From contig JAZRDC010000061.1 of NCBI GenBank assembly GCA_045660065.1, positions 1-28,616 of the forward strand: 28,616 nt of DNA, in the 5' to 3' direction. Source of the DNA: RGIG2094 sp045660065. GTDB taxonomy: Bacteria > Bacillota > Clostridia > RGIG6154. Position numbers and translations under genes: made by a program. Within the stretch, counting starts at the first letter, position 1. Every line of letters starts with the position of its first letter. Below are positions 23,672-28,616 of this stretch, one piece after another. The notes beneath the pieces were generated by a model. It was not told the DNA's origin, searched no databases, and worked only from the letters and a program-made list of their open reading frames with translations.

Positions 23672-24538
23672 ATGCAGAATATTCACAGTTTTTCTGAACT
23701 CCATAGCGTAGACTACTGTTTAAGCAATATATATGCTGAAAATCAGCATTGGGGTGATGGGGAAGAGTTTATACGAAAAACTCCCCGACAAAAAGATGCA
23801 ATTTTGATGTTTTGTAACTCTTCAGGAGCTTTCTTTGATTATGAAAAAAACAAATTTGAAGAAATTGCTCCACAAAGTTTATATTTCATCCCAAAGGATT
23901 CTCTTTATAAGTGGAAATTTTCAAACAAAAAACGTGAACAAATTACTACAATTCTATTCAGCTTTGAACTTTCGTATCCAAACGGGGAACCCATTATATT
24001 TAAAAAGAAGCCTGGAATTATACACATTTCCGATTTTAACCACTACAAAGACATGTTTTCCCTTTTAGTATCGGAAATTTCAAAGCCTTCTGCTTCATCA
24101 TCAAAAATCAAGGCTACAGCTTATTCTATTTTTGCAAATTTAGTCCACGAAGACAAGAAAAATAAAATCCTTAGTGATTCAATATCCTGTATCTATAAGG
24201 GGATTAAATACCTTGAAGAAAATGCAGAACAAAATAAAACAGTCGCAGAAATAGCAGCTATGTGCAATGTGAGCACTAATTATTTTGAAAGGCTTTTCAG
24301 GCAATATTCGGGACAAACTCCAGCCAGTTACAGAATTCATAAAAAAATCAATCGAGCACGTCTGTTGCTTGCAAATAACAATTTAAATATTCGTCAGATT
24401 TCGGAAGAAATAGGGTTTGATGACTATGCTTATTTTTGCAGAGTTTTCAAAAAAGTGTGTGGTTGCACACCTACTGAATACAGAAAACAAAATCATATGA
24501 TTCTGTTTGATGACTACGAAGGTAGTGTGCAGTCTTAA
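23672..24538 (+). CDS. AraC-family transcriptional regulator
   Basis: A 288-residue regulator. Residues about 1-150 form a cupin-like sensing domain (ILMFCNSSGAFFDYEKN, IAPQSLYFIPKDSLYKW). About 180-280 is the double helix-turn-helix: first helix pair in TVAEIAAMCNVSTNYFERLF, second in NIRQISEEIGFDDYAYFCRV with the closing signature FKKVCGCTPTEYRK. It is transcribed away from the amino-sugar/ETF operon, and the 193-base gap holds both promoters, so it most likely activates that operon in response to its substrate. The inducer is unknown. Confidence 0.92.
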   Translation: MQNIHSFSELHSVDYCLSNIYAENQHWGDGEEFIRKTPRQKDAILMFCNSSGAFFDYEKNKFEEIAPQSLYFIPKDSLYKWKFSNKKREQITTILFSFELSYPNGEPIIFKKKPGIIHISDFNHYKDMFSLLVSEISKPSASSSKIKATAYSIFANLVHEDKKNKILSDSISCIYKGIKYLEENAEQNKTVAEIAAMCNVSTNYFERLFRQYSGQTPASYRIHKKINRARLLLANNNLNIRQISEEIGFDDYAYFCRVFKKVCGCTPTEYRKQNHMILFDDYEGSVQS

Positions 24539-24579
24539 CCTCTGAAGTAATGCAATTAAAAGAATCTTAACTTTAAATA

Positions 24580-24750
24580 ATGATTATCAAAGGAAATATA
24601 TATTCTATGCGTTCAGGTGCAAAGTTGGCATATTGCATTGCAGTTCTGATGTTGATAGATAGCAATAAGCTTTCCATAGATGAACCTATCAATAAATATC
24701 TTCCTGAACTTCAGAGTATTATCACCGTAAAAGATTTATTTGTGAAATGA
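24580..24750 (+). pseudogene. Remnant of a serine beta-lactamase-like hydrolase
   Basis: A 56-codon frame (ATG 24580 to TGA 24750) encodes only the N-terminal active-site region of a class C beta-lactamase/esterase-type protein. NIYSMRSGAKLAYCIAVLML matches the SxxK helix (SGAK), and NKLSIDEPINKYLPEL with ITVKDLF matches the following conserved region. A full protein has over 300 residues with a YxN motif and a KTG motif; none follow here. The fragment ends before them, then a terminator. It is probably a decayed gene cut by an insertion or deletion. Confidence 0.6.
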
Positions 24751-24784
24751 AAAAAATAAAGAAAACGAAGAAGAATGACAAACA

Positions 24785-24819
24785 AAAAACGCTTGAAACT
24801 GTTGGTTTCAAGCGTTTTT
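24785..24819 (+). terminator. Intrinsic terminator after the AraC gene and remnant
   Basis: A perfect 15-base stem, AAAAACGCTTGAAAC against GTTTCAAGCGTTTTT, with a TGTTG loop and a run of T at the end. A/T runs on both sides could let it work in both directions. Confidence 0.85.
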
Positions 24820-24985
24820 CTTGGTGAGCCATCGGAGAAATATCTGCTTCGCATATATATTGCTTGACGACCCAAAGGCTTCGCCTTTCGGTACCCGTCT
24901 GCGCATCAAAAAACTAAAAAATTGCCACAGGCAACTTTTTTTAACGCTTTTTGCTCTCCCAGAGTTCGAATCTCCTCGTAATATT
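24820..24985. other. tRNA-T-arm-like, hairpin-rich patch downstream of the recombinase
   Basis: Non-coding patch between the terminator and the recombinase tail. TTGGTGAGCCATCGGAG at its left end resembles the 3' end of a tRNA read on the other strand (TGG-acceptor). GAGTTCGAATCTC at 24961-24973 matches a T-arm, G-TTCGAAT-C. AAAGGC-TTC-GCCTTT (24874-24888) forms a tight stem. No complete tRNA can be folded: the acceptor and anticodon parts are missing and only three T-stem pairs hold. It may be a decayed tRNA fragment, an attachment-site relic or a dispersed repeat. Confidence 0.4.
24916..24942 (+). terminator. Small hairpin terminator
   Basis: TTGCC-ACA-GGCAA flanked by an A run and followed by CTTTTTTT is a compact intrinsic terminator on the + strand. 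It lies just beyond the end of the recombinase frame and would act on transcripts reading rightwards through the patch. Confidence 0.65.
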
Positions 24986-26482
24986 TATATAAACAAAAAA
25001 GGAATCCGATAAGGATTCCTTTTTGTTTGGTGAAGCGTTCCCTTCTAAATCCGAATTTTCTATCTCATCAAAAGTGATGGTTGTACTACCTTCCCTATAG
25101 TTACAGTTTAAAACAATTTTATCATCATATAAATATACTGAATTGACGAAGGAATCTATAATGCATTTTTGATATTTCACATCATCAATGTCCCCGTGTC
25201 TGAATTTTTTAATCCAAGCAAGGATTTCTTCTTTTGTAAGCCTTGGTCTTTTGATTTGCTCCTGAGCAATACTTAATTCCAATTCTTCCTTTTGATTTTC
25301 AAGTTCGTCTAAACGCTGTTTTGTAGACTTAGTTAAAATGCCTTGCTGTATTGCATTAAGCATATTTTCAATTGATACTTCAACTTCTTTAAGTTGTTTT
25401 TGCAAAACGGGAATGATGGTGTTTTCTTTACTAAGAAGTTCTATGATTGCATCTGCAATTTTGTCTATCAAATAGTCATCAAAAATAATCTCTTTTACAC
25501 GCTGAACAACTGCTTTTTCAATGATGTGCTTTTTAATAGTTTTCTTTTTGCAATTTCTGTGTTTTTTAGCAGTGGCACATTTATAATAGTTGTAAACTAC
25601 ACCTTTATAACCGTGACCACTTTCACCAAGCATCAATGCTCCGCACATACCACAAAACAGTTTAGTTGTAAGCAGATACTCAACCGGAGCCTTTGCTTTA
25701 GCAGGTGCTTTTTGATTGGTTGCCATCCTGCTTTGTACCTTTTCAAATAATTCATTTGAAACAATAGCAGGGATGCCGTTTTCAATAACAATATCACTAT
25801 ATTTATATTCGCCTATGTACTTTCGATTTTTCAATATAGAATGTAAGCTGCTTTTATTAAATTTAGCACCAGTAGTTGATTTTAAGCCTTTTGAGTTTAA
25901 ACTATCAGTTATTTCTTTTACAGTTTCTCCATCTGCATATCTTGTGAATATCTCCATTACAATTGGTGCAGTGTCAGGATTGATTACCAAATGCTTGTCC
26001 TTGTCGGTCATATAGCCAAGAGGCATAGTGCCACCATTATATCTGCACTTTAACGCATTTTCCGTCATTCCCCTTGTAACCTTCTGCGCAAGTTCTGCTG
26101 AGTAATATTCTGCATAACCCTCAAGCATTGATTCTAATATAATTCCTTCAGGTCCTTCGGATATACTTTCTTTTGCAGATATAACCTTAACTCCATTTTT
26201 GCGGAGCATCGATTTATAATATGCAGAATCATAGCGATTTCTGGCAAAACGGTCAAGTTTCCAAACGATGATTACATCAAATAAATTTTTGCTGCTATCC
26301 TTAATCATTCGTTGGAATTCAGGTCTGTTATCTGTCTTTGCAGATAATGCTCTGTCTATGTATGTTGCTAAAATCGTCATCCCGTTTTTCTCTGCAAAGT
26401 CCGTACATTCACGGAGCTGACCTTCAATTGACTCTTCTCTCTGATTGTCAGAAGAATATCTTGCATAAATTACAGCTTTCAT
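24941..26482 (-). CDS. Large serine recombinase (site-specific integrase)
   Basis: A 513-residue serine recombinase of the type carried by integrative elements and phages in Firmicutes. The resolvase domain (1-150) starts AVIYARYSSDNQREESIEGQ with catalytic Ser10, and continues with WKLDRFARNRYD. The recombinase domain (about 155-260) is followed by a zinc ribbon (Cys277, Cys280, Cys302, Cys311) and a long coiled coil (about 340-410). The last 30 residues are encoded across a terminator-like hairpin and end in RRFELWESKKR, a tRNA-like reading, so the C terminus may be an extension. AGGTG-AAATAGG precedes the ATG. No other phage or conjugation gene is in view. Confidence 0.92.
   Translation of the reverse strand: MKAVIYARYSSDNQREESIEGQLRECTDFAEKNGMTILATYIDRALSAKTDNRPEFQRMIKDSSKNLFDVIIVWKLDRFARNRYDSAYYKSMLRKNGVKVISAKESISEGPEGIILESMLEGYAEYYSAELAQKVTRGMTENALKCRYNGGTMPLGYMTDKDKHLVINPDTAPIVMEIFTRYADGETVKEITDSLNSKGLKSTTGAKFNKSSLHSILKNRKYIGEYKYSDIVIENGIPAIVSNELFEKVQSRMATNQKAPAKAKAPVEYLLTTKLFCGMCGALMLGESGHGYKGVVYNYYKCATAKKHRNCKKKTIKKHIIEKAVVQRVKEIIFDDYLIDKIADAIIELLSKENTIIPVLQKQLKEVEVSIENMLNAIQQGILTKSTKQRLDELENQKEELELSIAQEQIKRPRLTKEEILAWIKKFRHGDIDDVKYQKCIIDSFVNSVYLYDDKIVLNCNYREGSTTITFDEIENSDLEGNASPNKKESLSDSFFVYINITRRFELWESKKR
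24991..25028 (-). terminator. Strong terminator-like hairpin inside the recombinase C-terminal codons
   Basis: AAACAAAAAAGGAATCC and GGATTCCTTTTTGTTT form a stem of about 16 pairs with a GATAA loop. A run of U on either side lets it act in both directions. It lies inside the annotated frame, 51-88 bases before the stop codon, an unusual place for a terminator. Confidence 0.7.
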
Positions 26483-26509
26483 CCTATTTCACCTGCCTTA
26501 TTTTGGTGT

Positions 26510-26540
26510 TAAGGGGTTGCAAATCATTTGCAACCCCTTA
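26510..26540. repeat. Perfect 14-bp inverted repeat before the recombinase gene
   Basis: TAAGGGGTTGCAAA and TTTGCAACCCCTTA are separated by only TCA. It starts 5 bases after the stop of the Cas2/VapD-like gene and 27 bases before the recombinase ATG. No U run follows on either strand, so it is not a typical terminator. It could be a recombinase or regulator binding site, or a hairpin that limits recombinase expression. Confidence 0.7.
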
Positions 26541-26545
26541 GTCTG

Positions 26546-26812
26546 TTATAAGTTTTCTTTTAAAAATTCACTGCTACAAATTACATTACTCCACGCTGCA
26601 CAATCTGTTGTTTCAGTTACGACCAGTCTGTCGTTTTTATCCATTACAGCTTTCAGTTCATCTCTTATATCGACACAGGTTTTGTCACTTTTAATAAGCC
26701 ATGTGGATTCCGTAATCTTACCCCACTTAGTATATGATTTCAGCTTTTCATATAATGCTTTATAATCTCGACCCGGGGTACATAAATCATAAGATACAAT
26801 TTTTGACTTCAT
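26546..26812 (-). CDS. Cas2/VapD-like small protein (SinR-type annotation)
   Basis: An 88-residue protein starting MKSKIVSYDLCTPGRDYKAL, with ESTWLIKSD and DRLVVTETTDCAAWSNV. This is the ferredoxin-like layout of the small Cas2/VapD-related group often labelled SinR family in databases. Cas2 and VapD proteins are metal-dependent nucleases or structural relatives; activity here is untested. No cas1 or CRISPR repeats are in the window, so it is not a Cas2 of an adaptation module. It lies 9 bases after the DUF2188 gene, probably co-transcribed. AAGGTGAT lies before the ATG. Confidence 0.75.
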   Translation of the reverse strand: MKSKIVSYDLCTPGRDYKALYEKLKSYTKWGKITESTWLIKSDKTCVDIRDELKAVMDKNDRLVVTETTDCAAWSNVICSSEFLKENL

Positions 26813-26821
26813 AATATCACC

Positions 26822-27046
26822 TTAGCCTTTCGGAGGAAACGAGTCGTTTCCGTATGAGTTTTTATCTCTAATTTTACCATTCGCACGATGAATGACTACT
26901 TCAGAATGATTGTTAATTGCAATATCTCGTGCAATTTTTATAGCATCTTCCTGCGTTCGCGTTCTCGCTGTTGCGCGTTGGTTATTAGCCCCTTTAACTT
27001 GCCAGCCTCCAAGGGGGTGAGGCGTTACATGTTGGTTCTTTTTCAT
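26822..27046 (-). CDS. DUF2188 domain protein
   Basis: A 74-residue protein of the DUF2188 family, recognisable from NQHVTPHPLGGWQVKGANN, the DAIKIARDIAINN helix, VVIHRANGKIRDKNSYGND and the PPKG ending. The fold is a small alpha/beta sheet with unknown function. Members often stand next to the small Cas2/VapD-like protein seen here. It is basic and soluble without signal sequence. GAGG lies upstream of the ATG, and only 10 bases separate it from the zinc-ribbon gene before it. Confidence 0.85.
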   Translation of the reverse strand: MKKNQHVTPHPLGGWQVKGANNQRATARTRTQEDAIKIARDIAINNHSEVVIHRANGKIRDKNSYGNDSFPPKG

Positions 27047-27056
27047 TTGTATTACC

Positions 27057-27164
27057 TCACTTTACAATTGTAACTCGTCCACAGTACGGACATTTACATA
27101 GATTAGAAAGCGGAATTACCTTTCTTCCACATCTGCAAATATAATACTTATACTTAATTTGCAT
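27057..27164 (-). CDS. 35-residue zinc-ribbon microprotein
   Basis: A short frame with AAAGGAGT 7 bases before its ATG. The protein has four or more cysteines in a zinc-ribbon pattern: YICRCGRKVIP in the first half and CKCPYCGRV in the second. It would bind one zinc ion. It is the first gene of the DUF2188/Cas2-like set and is spaced 10 bases from DUF2188. The strong ribosome site and Cys pairs make it a likely real gene. Confidence 0.6.
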   Translation of the reverse strand: MQIKYKYYICRCGRKVIPLSNLCKCPYCGRVTIVK

Positions 27165-27251
27165 AAAATCACTCCTTTGAAAAAACAATATCTATATAAT
27201 CATAATTTCAAAAAAGCCTGCAGTTTTTACTTTCTAAAAACAAATTTCCTA

Positions 27252-27280
27252 TTGCATTCGAAAATTAAATGTGATACAAT
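27252..27280 (+). promoter_or_regulatory. Extended -10 promoter for a small RNA
   Basis: TTGCAT (27252-27257), a 17-base spacer, and TACAAT (27275-27280) preceded by TGA (extended -10). The -10 box lies in the left arm of an inverted repeat TACAATG / CATTGTA (27275-27281 and 27298-27304), which could be an operator around the start site. Confidence 0.65.
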
Positions 27281-27286
27281 GATAGG

Positions 27287-27366
27287 TGTTTAAAGGACAT
27301 TGTACATCGTTTCGTGCTTTTCTCTTTCTGCAGGACACCGAGTTGCCGCTCGGTGTTTCTCTTTTT
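27287..27366 (+). ncRNA. Candidate small RNA of about 80 nt, convergent with the AAA ATPase gene
   Basis: A strong promoter and an intrinsic terminator enclose about 80 bases with no good coding frame. A frame starting GTG 27286 has no ribosome site, runs antisense through the ATPase gene and is probably not translated. The RNA would hold a single strong 3' hairpin and an unpaired U-rich middle (TTTTCTCTTTCTGCAG). It matches no RNA family I recognise. It ends 4 bases before the stop codon of the convergent ATPase gene, so termination may also prevent antisense reading into it. Confidence 0.5.
27335..27366 (+). terminator. Intrinsic terminator of the small RNA
   Basis: ACACCGAG-TTGCCG-CTCGGTGT, an 8-base GC-rich stem, followed by TTCTCTTTTT. 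On the minus strand no U run follows, so it does not serve the ATPase gene. Confidence 0.8.
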
Positions 27367-27370
27367 ATCC

Positions 27371-28616
27371 CTATATGTTATTTTGAAAAAAGATTTCTGG
27401 ATTGCATCCAAACGCACCATCTAAAATGCGTTTATAAACATTTGTCTTTGCGTGTGCGGTCTTCAACTCGCTCATTCTATATAAACAGCTCTTGCCGAAC
27501 TCGTTTTTATTTGTTACCCACACCTGATCTCTGCGACACCCATCATTCAACAAGAGTGGCTGATGTGAAGTGCATATTAACTGAGCGTGATGAGGGTTAC
27601 TATTTTCTGAAGAAAATAATTTTATTATTTCCTTTACTAAAAACAAGTGCAATCCGTTCTCAATTTCATCAATTACAAGTACCCCACCTATTTCCAAGAC
27701 GTCGTACAAATATGGAAGCATTGTAAAGAGTTTAACCGTACCCAGAGATTCATCTGCAAAGAAAGCAATGGGCTTGCTAATTTTTTCTTCTCCGTTATAG
27801 TAAACGGCATGCTCTGTTTCAATGCCAACGGTTGTTTTTTTAGCAATTATTTCTCTGTTTTCGAAGTCGTCATTTTCAATTTTTTGTCTAGCTACTTCCT
27901 CTTCGGAATATGATACTTTCATATCTCTTATGGTAGGGTCTGCTTTTTGTAATATGCTAATATATTTTTTGACTCTGTCTTCTGAAAAGGATTCTTTATG
28001 ACTTGTTGGATTTAGACGAGCTGCCGTCATATTAACAACCTGAATATCCTGTAATGCTGTAATAATTTTTTGTGCCAAGGCATTATTTAGCATAGCGGCA
28101 ACCGGAAGACACAAAGCTTCTTCTTTAACAACGTGCTTAGATGATTCGAAATTTTTCAATTCAGAACGCAACATGATATCCTTAAAAGATGGGGATGTGC
28201 GGTCTAAAATAATTTCGGTTCTACGATATTTTTTTGTTAATCTTTCATTTAAAATCCTTTTTTCATGTATTGAGAATTGGTAAGAATATGTAATGCCATC
28301 TACAACTATTTCAATTGCAAATGATGTAGGTCTATTGCTATAACTTTCATCAAAGGCAAAGTTTTTTACAGGTGCATCAATTCCCTTAAATTGTGGCAAG
28401 GATAAAAACTGTGCATTACTCATTGTGAGAGGCGACCATTCCAATATTCTTTGAATTTCTTTAATAATCTTACAAAAAAATGTTTTACCAGAACCATTAG
28501 CGCCATACACGAATGAAACTTTGTTAAAAACAGAATCGCCTACTGAAAACACACTTGACATATCATCTTTTTTAGAAGAATCAATTTCGGTGGAAAATAT
28601 CATTTTATCTGCAAAT
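27371..28616 (-). CDS. AAA ATPase of the RloA/AbiL type (5' end outside window)
   Basis: An ABC/SMC-like ATPase of the COG1106 group, linked to restriction (RloA) and abortive infection (AbiL). Walker A is FVYGANGSGKTFF (residues 34-41 of the visible ATG frame), Walker B is GGVLVIDEIENGLH (Asp312, Glu313) and the switch is CTSHQPLLL (346-351). The first ATG (28603) gives no N-terminal strand before Walker A, and the frame stays open to the window end with F-A-D-K before it. This fits the ENFRSFxD start of the family, so the true start lies past 28616. No RloB-like partner follows within the window. A defence role is inferred from family and context. Confidence 0.85.
   Translation of the reverse strand, partial: FADKMIFSTEIDSSKKDDMSSVFSVGDSVFNKVSFVYGANGSGKTFFCKIIKEIQRILEWSPLTMSNAQFLSLPQFKGIDAPVKNFAFDESYSNRPTSFAIEIVVDGITYSYQFSIHEKRILNERLTKKYRRTEIILDRTSPSFKDIMLRSELKNFESSKHVVKEEALCLPVAAMLNNALAQKIITALQDIQVVNMTAARLNPTSHKESFSEDRVKKYISILQKADPTIRDMKVSYSEEEVARQKIENDDFENREIIAKKTTVGIETEHAVYYNGEEKISKPIAFFADESLGTVKLFTMLPYLYDVLEIGGVLVIDEIENGLHLFLVKEIIKLFSSENSNPHHAQLICTSHQPLLLNDGCRRDQVWVTNKNEFGKSCLYRMSELKTAHAKTNVYKRILDGAFGCNPEIFFQNNI

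Noticed and set aside
24820..24985. Complete tRNA gene
   Set aside because: Only a T-loop-like segment is seen; the T-stem has three pairs and no acceptor, D-arm or anticodon arm could be assembled.
26546..26812. Possible CRISPR adaptation gene cas2
   Set aside because: No cas1, other cas gene or repeat array is in the window; the protein matches the separate SinR/VapD-like group better.
27286..27726. A 146-codon + strand frame starting GTG 27286
   Set aside because: No ribosome site; it runs antisense over the well-supported ATPase gene and through the terminator at 27335-27366.

Overview
The window looks like a chromosome segment of a low-GC, uncultured Clostridia-type bacterium (Firmicutes/Bacillota), probably a gut anaerobe. 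The evidence is the AT-rich DNA, strong AGGAGG-like ribosome binding sites, consensus sigma-A promoters, the Gram-positive order sepF-yggT-divIVA-lspA-rluD-type gene, and an ETF/Fe-S redox module without respiratory genes.

Region 1 (1-7930, + strand) is a housekeeping run: the 3' part of mutL, overlapping miaA, a membrane-anchored HlyD-like protein, the division/polarity genes sepF, yggT and divIVA, then lspA, a RluD-type pseudouridine synthase, a D-2-hydroxyacid dehydrogenase and a CDF cation exporter whose metal-site residues point to manganese. It ends in a hairpin terminator. Region 2 (7960-10095) has two separate genes: a membrane-anchored protein of eight 21-22 residue YD-type repeats with its own extended -10 promoter, and an Eis-like GNAT acetyltransferase. 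A strong bidirectional terminator follows.

Region 3 (10252-23494, - strand) is the main system: eleven tightly packed, often overlapping genes, plus a PIG-L deacetylase after a short gap. In transcription order they are a NagB-like isomerase/deaminase, NagA, an AGPS-like FAD oxidase, a GlpC-like Fe-S protein, a class II aldolase, a PfkB kinase, an IolB-like isomerase, an FGGY kinase, a single-chain EtfB-EtfA fusion, a second NagB-like protein and a two-SIS-domain MurQ/GCKR-like protein. It reads as one catabolic pathway joining amino-sugar enzymes, a set resembling the lower inositol pathway (IolB/IolC/IolJ types) and an ETF-linked flavin dehydrogenase. No transporter or glycosidase lies in the operon, and the substrate is unknown. 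A divergent AraC-family regulator with a perfect-consensus promoter lies at its head.

Region 4 (24580-28616) is accessory DNA: a 56-codon remnant of a serine beta-lactamase-like hydrolase, a terminator, a patch with tRNA T-arm-like sequence, a large serine recombinase whose frame runs through a terminator-like hairpin, a 31-bp palindrome, a three-gene set (Cas2/VapD-like protein, DUF2188 protein, 35-residue zinc-ribbon protein), a predicted small RNA of about 80 nt, and a RloA/AbiL-like AAA ATPase cut off by the window end. This part looks like a mobile or defence-type island.
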